Numbered from the stretch's first letter, positions 41,465-50,604 are shown. The stretch is DNA of 64,000 bases from Suilimivivens sp963650485 (GCA_963650485.1 CAVJLN010000002.1:1-64000), one strand, 5' to 3'. Made by a program: numbers and translations. The notes: generated by a model from the sequence alone, not told the origin.

Positions 41465-41758
41465 ATGGCAAATATCATTTCAGATGAAACCATTGAATAT
41501 GTAGGAATTCTGGCAAAGCTCGAACTGTCTGAGGAGGAGCGCGAACAGGCGAAGAAGGATATGGGAAGCATGCTGGATTATATTGATAAGCTCGGAGAGC
41601 TGGATACTACCGGAGTAGAACCGATGTCTCATGTTTTTCCGGTACAGAATGTGTTCCGTGAAGATGTGGTAACGAATGGAGACATGCGGGAGGACATCCT
41701 TAAGAATGCACCCGGTGAGAAGGATGGTATGTTTATCGTTCCGAAGACCTTTGAATAA
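41465..41758 (+). CDS. gatC: Asp-tRNA(Asn)/Glu-tRNA(Gln) amidotransferase subunit C
   Basis: A 97-residue GatC that holds GatA and GatB together. It starts ISDETIEYVGILAKLELSEE and continues with MLDYIDKLGELDTTGVEPM and a VFREDVV segment, as in all GatC proteins. gatA follows 19 bases later and gatB abuts gatA, the usual gatCAB order. The ribosome-binding site GAAAGG is rather far from the ATG. Confidence 0.93.
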   Translation: MANIISDETIEYVGILAKLELSEEEREQAKKDMGSMLDYIDKLGELDTTGVEPMSHVFPVQNVFREDVVTNGDMREDILKNAPGEKDGMFIVPKTFE

Positions 41759-41777
41759 AAACAGAAAGGATATTTCA

Positions 41778-43280
41778 ATGAAGATACTGGATTATACAGC
41801 CGTCGGGCTGGCAAAGGCGATACGAAACGGAGAAGTGACATCGCCCGAAGCCGTACAGGCGGTTCTTACACAGATCAAAGAAAGAGAAGAGTCTCTTCAC
41901 TGTTATGTAACAATTGATGAAGAAGGTGCACTGCGAAAGGCGCAGGAGGTTCAGAAGAAGATTGAGGCAGGCGAGCTTATAGGTCCCCTTGCCGGTGTTC
42001 CCGTGGCAATTAAGGATAACATGTGTACCGAAGGCATGCTGACCACCTGTTCTTCGAAGATTCTTGGTAATTTTATTCCGACCTTTTCTTCGGAAGCAGT
42101 ATTAAATTTAGAGAAAGCAGGAGCCGTGATTCTTGGTAAAACGAATATGGATGAGTTTGCCATGGGCTCTACCACGGAAACTTCTGCCTTTGGTGCAACG
42201 AAAAATCCCTGGAATGAAGCTCATGTACCGGGAGGTTCCTCCGGTGGATCGGCAGCAGCAGTTGCAGCTAAGGAATGTTTCTTTGCCCTTGGCTCGGATA
42301 CCGGTGGTTCCATCCGTCAGCCCGCTTCTTACTGCGGCGTGGTTGGAATGAAGCCGACCTACGGAACGGTATCCCGATATGGACTGATTGCCTATGGATC
42401 CTCGTTGGATCAGATCGGACCGCTGTGCAAGGATGTGACCGACTGTGCAACAATTCTTGAGGTGATTGCGTCCCATGATCCGAAGGATTCCACTTCGGTA
42501 GAACGCGAGGAGACCGATTTCACATCCGCACTTGTAGACGATGTACAGGGTATGAAGATTGGTATTCCGCGTGATTACTTCGGAGAAGGACTGGATCCGG
42601 AAGTACGCAATGCGGTTATGAAAGCAGCCGAAGAATTAAAGAAAAAGGGGGCCGTTGTAGAGGAGTTTGATTTAAGCCTTGTGGAATATGCGATTCCGAC
42701 CTATTATACGATCGCAGCCGCAGAAGCAAGCTCGAACCTGGAACGATTCGACGGCATTAAGTACGGCTACCGTACAGAAGAATATACCGGACTTCATAAC
42801 ATGTATAAGAAGACCCGTTCGGAAGGCTTTGGACCGGAAGTAAAGCGCCGGATCATGCTCGGCAGCTTCGTATTAAGCTCCGGTTATTATGATGCATATT
42901 ATCTGAAAGCACTCCGCGTTAAGGCACTGATTAAGAAAGCCTTTGATGAAGCATTTGCAAAATATGATGTTATTCTTGCTCCATGTGCGCCGACAACCGC
43001 GCCGGAGCTTGGCAAGAGCCTTTCTGATCCGATTAAGATGTACTTAAGTGATATTTACACGATTTCCGTGAATCTGGCAGGACTTCCCGGAATCAGCGTT
43101 CCCTGCGGAATCGATTCAAAGGGGCTGCCGATTGGCCTGCAGATGATCGGAGACTGTTTTAAAGAAAAGAACCTGATCCGTGCAGCTTTTGCTTATGAAT
43201 GCAGCAGGGGAGATTTGGATGCCCGGTATCCGGAGAAGCTGCCGGTGGCGCGTTCCGCTGGAAAGAAGGAGGATGAGTAA
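41778..43280 (+). CDS. gatA: Asp-tRNA(Asn)/Glu-tRNA(Gln) amidotransferase subunit A
   Basis: A 500-residue amidase that frees ammonia from glutamine for transamidation. The Ser-cisSer-Lys triad is intact: Lys 79 in GVPVAIKDN, the cis-Ser in SSGGSAAAV and the nucleophilic Ser in SDTGGSIRQPAS. ATG 41778 has AAAGGA upstream and starts MKILDYTAVGLAKAIRNGE; a longer open frame overlaps gatC and is not used. The stop codon directly abuts the gatB ATG. A stand-alone glnS is also present in this window. Confidence 0.95.
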   Translation: MKILDYTAVGLAKAIRNGEVTSPEAVQAVLTQIKEREESLHCYVTIDEEGALRKAQEVQKKIEAGELIGPLAGVPVAIKDNMCTEGMLTTCSSKILGNFIPTFSSEAVLNLEKAGAVILGKTNMDEFAMGSTTETSAFGATKNPWNEAHVPGGSSGGSAAAVAAKECFFALGSDTGGSIRQPASYCGVVGMKPTYGTVSRYGLIAYGSSLDQIGPLCKDVTDCATILEVIASHDPKDSTSVEREETDFTSALVDDVQGMKIGIPRDYFGEGLDPEVRNAVMKAAEELKKKGAVVEEFDLSLVEYAIPTYYTIAAAEASSNLERFDGIKYGYRTEEYTGLHNMYKKTRSEGFGPEVKRRIMLGSFVLSSGYYDAYYLKALRVKALIKKAFDEAFAKYDVILAPCAPTTAPELGKSLSDPIKMYLSDIYTISVNLAGLPGISVPCGIDSKGLPIGLQMIGDCFKEKNLIRAAFAYECSRGDLDARYPEKLPVARSAGKKEDE

Positions 43281-44711
43281 ATGGCTAAACAGTATGAAAC
43301 CGTCATTGGTCTTGAGGTTCATGTAGAGCTTGCGACGAAGACCAAGATTTTCTGTGGCTGTTCTACCGCGTTTGGTGGAGCACCGAATACTCATACCTGT
43401 CCGGTATGTACCGGCATGCCGGGGTCTTTGCCCGTATTAAATAAAAAGGTGCTCGAATATGCCGTAGCGGTCGGACTTGCTACGAACTGCACGATTACCC
43501 AGCACTGTAAATTTGACCGTAAGAATTATTTTTATCCGGATAACCCACAGAACTATCAGATTTCCCAGCTGTATCTGCCGATCTGCCGTAATGGTAAGGT
43601 AGAGATTGAAACAGAGGCTGGAAAGAAGGAGATCGGAATCCATGAGATTCATATGGAGGAGGATGCCGGAAAGCTGATCCACGATGACTGGGAAGACTGT
43701 TCTTTGGTTGATTACAACCGTTCCGGTGTACCGCTGATTGAGATCGTATCCGAGCCGGATATGCGCAGTGCCGATGAAGTCATTGCTTATCTGGAAAAGC
43801 TGCGCATGATCGCACAGTATCTGGGAGTATCCGACTGTAAGCTTCAGGAGGGATCCATGCGTGCAGACGTGAACCTGTCCCTTCGTGAGGTGGGAGCAGC
43901 GGAATTCGGCACGCGTACCGAAATGAAGAACCTGAACTCCTTTAAGGCGATCCGCCGTGCGATTGAAGGCGAGACCGAGCGCCAGATGGATCTGCTGGAT
44001 GCCGGAGAAAAGGTTGTGCAGGAGACCAGACGGTGGGATGATAATGCCGGTGAATCCTATGCCATGCGAAGCAAAGAGGATGCACAGGATTACCGTTACT
44101 TCCCGGACCCGGACCTTGTACCGATCGTATTAAGTGATGAGTTCTTAGAGGAAATCCGCAGCAGACAGCCGGAGTTCCGTAATGAAAAGATGATCCGTTA
44201 CCGTGAAGAATTCGGAATCCCGGATTATGATATTGAGATTATCACAGGCTCCAAGAAAATGGCAGACCTGTTTGAACAGACCGTTGCCTTAGGCGCACAG
44301 CCCAAGAAGGTATCCAACTGGCTGATGGGTGAAACCCTCCGTATCCTCAAAGAGAAGGAACTGGATCCGGAGGATATCCACTTTTCACCGGAACACCTTT
44401 CTGCACTGATTGCACTGCAGGATTCCAAGGCCATTAACGGTGCAGTTGCCAAGGAAGTCTTTGAAATCATGTTTGAAGAAGACATGGATCCGGTTTCTTA
44501 CGTGGAAGAAAAGGGCTTAAAGACCGTCAATGATGAGGGCGCTCTGCGCAAGACCGTGGAAGAGGTAATTGCCAATAATCCACAGTCGGTAGAGGACTAC
44601 CACAATGGTAAGGAAAAGGCGATTGGTTTCCTGGTTGGACAGACCATGAAGGCCATGAAGGGCAAATGTGATCCCAGTATGGTGAACCGGCTGCTGAAGG
44701 AACTTCTGTAG
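43281..44711 (+). CDS. gatB: Asp-tRNA(Asn)/Glu-tRNA(Gln) amidotransferase subunit B
   Basis: A 476-residue GatB kinase-like subunit that activates the mischarged tRNA. It begins YETVIGLEVHVELATKTKIF, carries Zn-ligand CGCSTAFGGAPNT and HTCPVCTGMPGSLP, and KFDRKNYFYPDNPQNYQISQ near residue 80. The C-terminal YqeY-like tail ends with KAIGFLVGQTMKAMKGK. The AAGGAGG ribosome-binding site lies within the end of gatA. Confidence 0.96.
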   Translation: MAKQYETVIGLEVHVELATKTKIFCGCSTAFGGAPNTHTCPVCTGMPGSLPVLNKKVLEYAVAVGLATNCTITQHCKFDRKNYFYPDNPQNYQISQLYLPICRNGKVEIETEAGKKEIGIHEIHMEEDAGKLIHDDWEDCSLVDYNRSGVPLIEIVSEPDMRSADEVIAYLEKLRMIAQYLGVSDCKLQEGSMRADVNLSLREVGAAEFGTRTEMKNLNSFKAIRRAIEGETERQMDLLDAGEKVVQETRRWDDNAGESYAMRSKEDAQDYRYFPDPDLVPIVLSDEFLEEIRSRQPEFRNEKMIRYREEFGIPDYDIEIITGSKKMADLFEQTVALGAQPKKVSNWLMGETLRILKEKELDPEDIHFSPEHLSALIALQDSKAINGAVAKEVFEIMFEEDMDPVSYVEEKGLKTVNDEGALRKTVEEVIANNPQSVEDYHNGKEKAIGFLVGQTMKAMKGKCDPSMVNRLLKELL

Positions 44712-44747
44712 GCGAGGGAGTTCGGAATAGTTACCGAAAATGATAAT

Positions 44748-44790
44748 AAAGCACTTTCTTGTGATTATGCACAAAAAAGTGCTTTTTTCT
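44748..44790 (+). terminator. Terminator of the gatCAB operon
   Basis: AAAGCACTTT and AAAGTGCTTTTTT form stem and tail. A stray family A end (GGAATAGTTAC) lies just before it, near 44725-44735. Confidence 0.75.
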
Positions 44791-44814
44791 TTGTGTTCTT
44801 TTACGTCTTTTACC

Positions 44815-44843
44815 TTGCACTCCTAAAAAAGGTGTGATAGAAT
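44815..44843 (+). promoter_or_regulatory. Promoter of the ACT-hom-apgM-lysC cluster
   Basis: TTGCAC and TAGAAT with a 17-base spacer, about 87 bases before the first start codon. Confidence 0.6.
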
Positions 44844-44929
44844 ATCTTTCGGTGGCGAACAGCTGTCTTTAATACAAGGACAATCGAAGACAAGTGTACG
44901 CGAGAAGGGGACAAAAGACAGGAGAAGAT

Positions 44930-45367
44930 ATGGGGAGCAAATATTATGTTGTGAAGGAACAGGCCGTTCCGGAGGTGCTTCTTAAGGTTGTTCAGGCGAA
45001 GAAGCTGATTGATTCCGGTAAGGCAGTGTCGGTGAATGAGGCTGCGGAGGCAGTTGGAATCAGCCGGAGTTCCTTTTATAAGTACAAGGAAGATATTTTT
45101 GAATTCCATGATAATGCGCAGGGAACCACAATTACACTGACCTTCCAGATGGAGGACGAGCCGGGAATTCTGTCTGATGTGTTAAAGGTGATTGCAGAGT
45201 TCGGGGCAAACATCCTGACCATTCATCAGAGTATTCCGATTAACGGTGTGGCATCCTTAAGCCTGAGTGTCCAGGTGCTTGAAACTACCAGGGATATTTC
45301 AGAAATGCTGGAAACCATGGGAAAGCATAGGGGTGTGCGGAATGTAAAGATTCTCGCGCAGGAGTAA
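44930..45367 (+). CDS. ACT-domain protein (PheB-like)
   Basis: A 145-residue protein. An N-terminal helix-turn-helix-like part (KAVSVNEAAEAVGISRSSFY then KYKEDIF) is followed by an ACT domain (about 70-145) with FQMEDEPGILSDVLKVIAEF and GANILTIHQSIPINGVASLS. ACT domains bind amino acids, so this is probably an effector-sensing partner for the threonine-pathway enzymes that follow. ATG 44930 has AGGAGA upstream; an in-frame start 12 codons earlier does not. Confidence 0.85.
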   Translation: MGSKYYVVKEQAVPEVLLKVVQAKKLIDSGKAVSVNEAAEAVGISRSSFYKYKEDIFEFHDNAQGTTITLTFQMEDEPGILSDVLKVIAEFGANILTIHQSIPINGVASLSLSVQVLETTRDISEMLETMGKHRGVRNVKILAQE

Positions 45368-45425
45368 GCAGACAGATCCGAAAACCGGAAAGGGAAATAA
45401 AGAAGGAAAACAAAGGAGATAAAAC

Positions 45426-46634
45426 ATGATTCAGGTAGCAGTAATGGGATACGGCACCGTAGGAAGCGGTGTTGTGGAAGTAATTGAAAAAAATAAGGAA
45501 GAGATCAACAAGAAATCAAACGAAGCACTGAATATTAAATATATTCTCGATCTTCGTGATTTCCCGGGAGATCCGTATGAAGACAAGATCGTCCATGATG
45601 TAGAAGTCATTCTGAACGATCCCGAGGTACAGATTATCTGTGAAACGATGGGAGGCCTAAAGCCAGCTTACGAGTTTACGAAGCGTGCCCTGATGAGCGG
45701 CAAGAGCGTATGTACCTCCAANNNNNNNNNNNNNNNNNNNNNNNNNNNNNNNNNNNNNNNNNNNNNNNNNNNNNNNNNNNNNNNNNNNNNNNNNNNNNNN
45801 NNNNNNNNNNNNNNNNNNNNNNNNNNNNNNNNNNNNNNNNNNNNNNNNNNNNNNNNNNNNNNNNNNNNNNNNNNNNNNNNNNNNNNNNNNNNNNNNNNNN
45901 NNNNNNNNNNNNNNNNNNNNNNNNNNNNNNNNNNNNNNNNNNNNNNNNNNNNNNNNNNNNNNNNNNNNNNNNNNNNNNNNNNNNNNNNNNNNNNNNNNNN
46001 NNNNNNNNNNNNNNNNNNNNNNNNNNNNNNNNNNNNNNNNNNNNNNNNNNNNNNNNNNNNNNNNNNNNNNNNNNNNNNNNNNNNNNNNNNNNNNNNNNNN
46101 NNNNNNNNNNNNNNNNNNNNNNNNNNNNNNNNNNNNNNNNNNNNNNNNNNNNNNNNNNNNNNNNNNNNNNNNNNNNNNNNNNNNNNNNNNNNNNNNNNNN
46201 NNNNNNNNNNNNNNNNNNNNNNNNNNNNNNNNNNNNNNNNNNNNNNNNNNNNNNNNNNNNNNNNNNNNNNNNNNNNNNNNNNNNNNNNNNNNNNNNNNNN
46301 NNNNNNNNNNNNNNNNNNNNNNNNNNNNNNNNNNNNNNNNNNNNNNNNNNNNNNNNNNNNNNNNNNNNNNNNNNNNNNNNNNNNNNNNNNNNNNNNNNNN
46401 NNNNNNNNNNNNNNNNNNNNNNNNNNNNNNNNNNNNNNNNNNNNNNNNNNNNNNNNNNNNNNNNNNNNNNNNNNNNNNNNNNNNNNNNNNNNNNNNNNNN
46501 NNNNNNNNNNNNNNNNNNNCGGAGTAGACGGAGAGTTTGCCTTTGTAACCGGACGCATGAGTGAAAAGGAATTCAATCAAAAGGCGGAAAGGGTTGGAGT
46601 GATCAGCCGGATTCGCTTTGAAGGTCTGAAATGA
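45426..46634 (+). CDS. hom: Homoserine dehydrogenase (interrupted by an assembly gap)
   Basis: Reduces aspartate semialdehyde to homoserine. The start is clear: VAVMGYGTVGSGVVEVIEKN is the NAD(P)-binding motif, and ETMGGLKPAYEFTKRALMSG, then KSVCTS, is the homoserine dehydrogenase signature. The last part, GVDGEFAFVTGRMSEKEF, ends the enzyme. The 798-N gap equals 266 codons exactly, and both ends stay in frame in a total of 402 residues, normal for the enzyme without an ACT extension. The ACT domain is instead encoded by the preceding gene. Confidence 0.88.
   Translation: MIQVAVMGYGTVGSGVVEVIEKNKEEINKKSNEALNIKYILDLRDFPGDPYEDKIVHDVEVILNDPEVQIICETMGGLKPAYEFTKRALMSGKSVCTSXXXXXXXXXXXXXXXXXXXXXXXXXXXXXXXXXXXXXXXXXXXXXXXXXXXXXXXXXXXXXXXXXXXXXXXXXXXXXXXXXXXXXXXXXXXXXXXXXXXXXXXXXXXXXXXXXXXXXXXXXXXXXXXXXXXXXXXXXXXXXXXXXXXXXXXXXXXXXXXXXXXXXXXXXXXXXXXXXXXXXXXXXXXXXXXXXXXXXXXXXXXXXXXXXXXXXXXXXXXXXXXXXXXXXXXXXXXXXXXXXXXXXXXXXXXXXXXXXXXXXXXXXXXGVDGEFAFVTGRMSEKEFNQKAERVGVISRIRFEGLK
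45722..46519. other. Assembly gap (798 N) inside hom
   Basis: Undetermined bases. The length is divisible by three and keeps hom in frame. Confidence 1.
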
Positions 46635-46668
46635 ACTTCATGCAGAAATAGAAAAGAGGAGAACCACC

Positions 46669-47877
46669 ATGAGTGAAAAGAAATATATTGTAGTGTTGGG
46701 CGATGGCATGGCAGATGAGCCGATTGAGAGCCTAGGCGGCAAGACGCCGATCGCATATGCCCGTACTCCGGCACTGGATCGTTTAAGCAAGTTATCTGAA
46801 ATCGGCATGGTTCATACGATTCCGGAGGGTATGAAGCCCGGAAGCGATACCGCGAATCTTTCGGTATTGGGGTATGATCCGAAGATCTATTATTCAGGAC
46901 GTTCTCCGTTAGAGGCCTTAAGCATCGGTGTTCCGATGAAGGATACCGACATTGCGCTCCGCTGCAACATTGTAACGATTTCCGAGGATGATGTTCCGTT
47001 TGAAGAGCAGAGAATCATTGACCACAGCTCCGGAGAAATCAGCACCGAGGATTGCGCTGTTTTATTAAACGAGGTAAAGAAGGAATTAGAGAACGAAACC
47101 TATCAGTTCTATGTAGGAACCAGTTATCGTCACTGCCTGATCTGGAATCAGGGCAAGACGCTTGATCTGACCCAGCCTCATGATGTATTGGAGCAGGTGA
47201 TCGGCCAGTATCTTCCGACGGATGAGCATCTTCTTTATATGATGAAGAGAAGCTATGAGATCTTAAAGGATCATCCGATTAATGCAGAGCGTAAGAAAAA
47301 GGGATTGAATCCGGCAAACTGCTGCTGGTTCTGGGGCGCAGGCACAAGGCCGAGCCTTGCTCCCTTTGAAGAAAAGTATGGCAAAAAAGGCATGATGATC
47401 TCAGCCGTAGACCTGTTAAAGGGCATCGCTGTCGGCGCGAAGATGGGCGTTGCCAATGTCGAGGGCGCAAACGGCGGATTGAATACCAACTACGAAGGAA
47501 AGACACAGGCTGCGATTGATGCACTGCACGATGGGTGTGATTTTGCCTATATCCATGTGGAAGCACCGGACGAAATGGGGCATCAGGGAAGCGTAGAGCG
47601 TAAGGTCAAGGCGATTGAATATCTCGATCAGAGAGTGATCGGACCGCTTACGGAAGAGCTGGATAAAGAGGGCGTGGATTATCGTCTTTTAGTAATGCCG
47701 GATCATCCGACCCCGATCCGTCTGCGTACCCATACCGCAAACAGTGTACCGTATCTTCTGTTTGATTCTGCGAAGAAGGAAGATCACACTTGGAATTACA
47801 ACGAAGATGAGGCCGCGCAGAGCGGAAACTTTGTAGCGCATGGTCATGAAATGATGAAGAAGCTGTTAGAGCTTTAG
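46669..47877 (+). CDS. ApgM-like alkaline-phosphatase-superfamily enzyme; probable homoserine kinase in this context
   Basis: A 402-residue protein of the archaeal-type cofactor-independent phosphoglycerate mutase family. Metal and nucleophile motifs are VVLGDGMAD at the start, PGSDTANLSVLGYDP near residue 60, VEAPDEMGHQGSVERK near residue 300 and LVMPDHPTPIRLRTHT near residue 340. It lies between hom and lysC, and no GHMP-type thrB is present here. Members in this gene context have been proposed to phosphorylate homoserine, so that is the more likely role; phosphoglycerate mutase remains possible. The stop is 78 bases before lysC. Confidence 0.85.
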   Translation: MSEKKYIVVLGDGMADEPIESLGGKTPIAYARTPALDRLSKLSEIGMVHTIPEGMKPGSDTANLSVLGYDPKIYYSGRSPLEALSIGVPMKDTDIALRCNIVTISEDDVPFEEQRIIDHSSGEISTEDCAVLLNEVKKELENETYQFYVGTSYRHCLIWNQGKTLDLTQPHDVLEQVIGQYLPTDEHLLYMMKRSYEILKDHPINAERKKKGLNPANCCWFWGAGTRPSLAPFEEKYGKKGMMISAVDLLKGIAVGAKMGVANVEGANGGLNTNYEGKTQAAIDALHDGCDFAYIHVEAPDEMGHQGSVERKVKAIEYLDQRVIGPLTEELDKEGVDYRLLVMPDHPTPIRLRTHTANSVPYLLFDSAKKEDHTWNYNEDEAAQSGNFVAHGHEMMKKLLEL

Positions 47878-47955
47878 AATTGCGAAGGTATGCAACAGTT
47901 ACCGGTTATACAGCTATTTGGTTACAAACTTAGTTAGAGTAGGAGATTGCAAGTT

Positions 47956-49275
47956 ATGAAAAAGGTAGTAAAATTCGGAGGAAGTTCACTGGCGAGTGCG
48001 GAGCAGTTCCGCAAGGTCGGGGACATCATCCATGCAGATAAAGAACGTCGTTTTGTAGTACCTTCCGCTCCGGGAAAGCGGTTTTCCGGGGATACCAAGG
48101 TAACCGATATGCTTTATGGCTGCTATGAGCTGGCAGAGAACGATAAGGACTTTAAGAAGGAGCTGGAAGCCATCGAGGCACGTTATCAGGAGATCATTGA
48201 CGGTCTTTCCCTGACGTTGTCCTTAAAGGAAGAATTCAAGACCATTGCAGAGAACTTCAAGAAGAAGGCAGGAGTCAATTATGCCGCTTCCAGAGGAGAG
48301 TATCTGAATGGTATTATTATGGCAGATTACCTTGGCTTTCCGTTTATTGATGCAGCAGAAGTGATCCGTTTTGATAAAAATGGTGACTTTGATTCGGAAA
48401 TCACCAATGATATTTTAAAGGAACGCCTGAAGGATGCAGAAAATGCAGTAATTCCGGGCTTCTATGGAGCTTATGCAGACGGAACCGTAAAGACCTTTTC
48501 CAGAGGAGGCTCCGATATTACCGGATCCATCGTGGCAAGGGCAGTCAAGGCCGATGTCTATGAGAACTGGACGGATGTTTCGGGATTCCTGATTGCAGAT
48601 CCGAGAATTATCAAGAATCCGGAGGGAATTGATACCATTACCTATCGCGAATTACGCGAGCTGTCTTACATGGGTGCAAGCGTACTCCATGAGGATGCTA
48701 TTTTCCCGGTACGCCGTGAGGGCATTCCGATCAATATCCGGAATACCAACCGTCCGCAGGATGAAGGCACTTGGATTGTGGAAAGTACCTGTCAGAAGTG
48801 CAAATATGTGATTACCGGTATTGCCGGTAAGAAGGGCTTCTGCGCAGTAAACATTGATAAGGCAATGATGAATTCAGAGATTGGATTCGGACGTAGGGTG
48901 TTACAGGCGTTTGAGGATTATGGAATTTCCTTTGAACATGTGCCGTCGGGCATTGATACAATGACCGTATTCGTTCATCAGGATGAATTCATGGATAAGG
49001 AGCAGAAGGTTGTTTCTGCCATTCACCGTCTGGCTGATCCGGACAGCATCGACATCGAAGCTGATCTTGCATTGATCGCAGTCGTTGGACGCGGCATGAA
49101 ATCCACAAGAGGAACTGCAGGAAGAATTTTCTCCGCACTGGCTCATGCCAATGTCAATGTCAAGATGATCGATCAGGGCTCCAGTGAGCTGAATATCATT
49201 ATCGGTGTGGCAAATGAGGATTTCGAGACTGCTATTAAGGCGATTTATGATATCTTTGTATTGGCGAGATTGTAG
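47956..49275 (+). CDS. lysC: Aspartate kinase
   Basis: A 439-residue aspartokinase, first step to threonine, methionine and lysine. It opens with KKVVKFGGSSLASAEQFRKV, has TFSRGGSDITGSIVARAVKA near residue 180 and SYMGASVLHEDAIFPVRR near residue 240. Two ACT domains fill the C-terminus, ending AHANVNVKMIDQGSSELNII. Length fits the monofunctional, single-chain class. It is probably co-transcribed with hom and the ApgM-like gene. ATG 47956 is ten bases after TAGGAG. Confidence 0.93.
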   Translation: MKKVVKFGGSSLASAEQFRKVGDIIHADKERRFVVPSAPGKRFSGDTKVTDMLYGCYELAENDKDFKKELEAIEARYQEIIDGLSLTLSLKEEFKTIAENFKKKAGVNYAASRGEYLNGIIMADYLGFPFIDAAEVIRFDKNGDFDSEITNDILKERLKDAENAVIPGFYGAYADGTVKTFSRGGSDITGSIVARAVKADVYENWTDVSGFLIADPRIIKNPEGIDTITYRELRELSYMGASVLHEDAIFPVRREGIPINIRNTNRPQDEGTWIVESTCQKCKYVITGIAGKKGFCAVNIDKAMMNSEIGFGRRVLQAFEDYGISFEHVPSGIDTMTVFVHQDEFMDKEQKVVSAIHRLADPDSIDIEADLALIAVVGRGMKSTRGTAGRIFSALAHANVNVKMIDQGSSELNIIIGVANEDFETAIKAIYDIFVLARL

Positions 49276-49326
49276 GAAATATTCAGAGTGGGAAGTGTGT
49301 CAGATAAGTTGTAGTTTGGCTGACTG

Positions 49327-49547
49327 ACCGGCACAAAAAATCTGCCTCTGGCCTGAATTTCGGAATTAAGAAGTTCTAACTATTTCGTTGTAAGGAATTG
49401 GAATGGGACGCAACCGCATCAACGGACCGTCCGGGTCCGATTGCTGCTTGATTGGACATCCGTGTCCAATCCTTGCTGACTGTGCGCGAAATAGAAGAAC
49501 TTCTAAATTCCTACATAAGGTCAGAGGCATTATTTTTTGTGCCGGCT
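49327..49547. repeat. 221-bp nested inverted-repeat element E
   Basis: ACCGGCACAAAAAAT at the left is matched by the inverse of GCCGGCACAAAAAAT at the right. The similarity extends about 50 bp inward (GCCTCTG, then AAGAAGTTCT against TAGAAGTTCT). Within lie CTATTTCG/CGAAATAG and two compact hairpins, CGGACC-GTCC-GGGTCCG and ATTGGACA-TCCG-TGTCCAAT. It fills the lysC 3' region and holds no gene. Confidence 0.75.
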
Positions 49548-49656
49548 TAAGGTTGTGGTAGAGAAGAAAAGGTTTATACTGAAAACTATAAATTATAGGT
49601 TGTGTAAGGCAAAAGTATTCTTAATGGATTAGGAATAGGATGGAGAGGAGAAGGTA

Positions 49657-50134
49657 ATGGGGAAAATGTCAGGGGATAAATATCCGGAAGACAAGAGGCT
49701 TGTTTTTGATATGATTACAGAGCATATTGCTTATGGTAAGTGTTATGAAATCCTGAAAAATAAAGGCTATCTTGCAATGTTCCGGATGCTGGATGATTAC
49801 AAAAGTACCAATGCTGATTTATACGATGATATACAGAAGGTATACGATACCTGTTATGAAGTAGATATTCCTTATACCTGTAAATTCAATTATAAAAATG
49901 GGGAATCCTATGGTTTTTCCTATTTAGGCGAATATAAATTTTATGGGGGAAAGAAGCTATACTGCGCAGGGTTTCGTAGAGTATATCAAAACCAATGCGG
50001 ATCTGATTACAATAAAAGATTCGAGCCGGGATGCATTCTTTTCAGGAATACAGGATGCCATTATGAGACATGGAAATAAGATTGTGGTTCGGGCAACCTA
50101 TGTGCTTGATTTGTTAAAAATAATTATTGATTGA
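49657..50134 (+). pseudogene. Frameshifted gene upstream of a HipBA-like pair
   Basis: The first frame from ATG 49657 reads to about 49945 (YPEDKRLVFDMITEHIAYGK ... ESYGFSYLGEYKFYG). The following sequence in another frame then reads QGFVEYIKTNADLITIKDSS, RDAFFSGIQDAIMRHGNK and a normal end at 50132-50134. Both pieces look coding, and the switch falls on a run of five G (49945-49949), so a one-base indel is likely, either real or a sequencing error. Restored length is about 159 residues. I do not recognise the family firmly. The hipB-type promoter follows immediately, so it may be a third member of that locus. Confidence 0.6.
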
Positions 50135-50185
50135 CAAATATACCCAATTTGGGTAGTATAATATTAAATGTACCCATATTGGTTA
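50131..50185 (+). promoter_or_regulatory. Promoter with two TACCCA...TGGGTA operators before the HTH gene
   Basis: TTGACA (50131-50136) with TAGTAT 17 bases on (or TATAAT at 20). Between them lies the perfect palindrome TACCCAA-T-TTGGGTA (50141-50155). A second, weaker copy TACCCATATTGGTTA is at 50171-50185, 30 bp away. This is the usual layout for autoregulation by the antitoxin encoded next. Confidence 0.7.
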
Positions 50186-50201
50186 CAAAATGGAGAGAAA
50201 A

Positions 50202-50600
50202 ATGAATATTAAAGAAATGAGATATGCAACTGGAATGACACAGAAAGAATTTGCTGAACGTTTTGATATTCCGATAGGAACGCTTCGGAGATGGGAATAT
50301 GGAGAAAGCACACCGGCTTCTTATATCGTGGAACTGATTGCACGTGAGCTTCCAGTAGATCGGAAAATGATGAAAACGATAGAGGATGGAAAAGGAAATA
50401 CTTTTTACTATAATAAGGAAGCAGGTTATTTGGTTGATAGGAGAGGTACAAGAATCTTTGTTCAGGTTGATTTAGATGGTGTAAAAAAGCAAAATCTGAT
50501 TCTTTATATAGAAGATTTGTTTGAATCCTATTATGAGATTTTAAACAAATTTCATCAGGACTGTAGACTGGATAAATCAGAAGATATTATATGGAGTTGA
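50202..50600 (+). CDS. XRE-family HTH protein (HipB-like antitoxin/repressor)
   Basis: A 132-residue protein whose N-terminal 55 residues form a Cro/XRE helix-turn-helix: MRYATGMTQKEFAERFDIPI and GTLRRWEYGESTPASYIVEL. The C-terminal half (VDRRGTRIFVQVDLDGVKK) is unassigned. It lies four bases before a HipA-like gene and should repress the operon through the TACCCA palindromes. ATG 50202 is preceded by GGAGAG; ATG 50190 is less well placed. Confidence 0.85.
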   Translation: MNIKEMRYATGMTQKEFAERFDIPIGTLRRWEYGESTPASYIVELIARELPVDRKMMKTIEDGKGNTFYYNKEAGYLVDRRGTRIFVQVDLDGVKKQNLILYIEDLFESYYEILNKFHQDCRLDKSEDIIWS

Positions 50601-50604
50601 ATTT

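Noticed and set aside
49327..49547. CRISPR-like repeats
   Set aside because: The repeats are inverted, not direct and evenly spaced; no spacers or cas genes.
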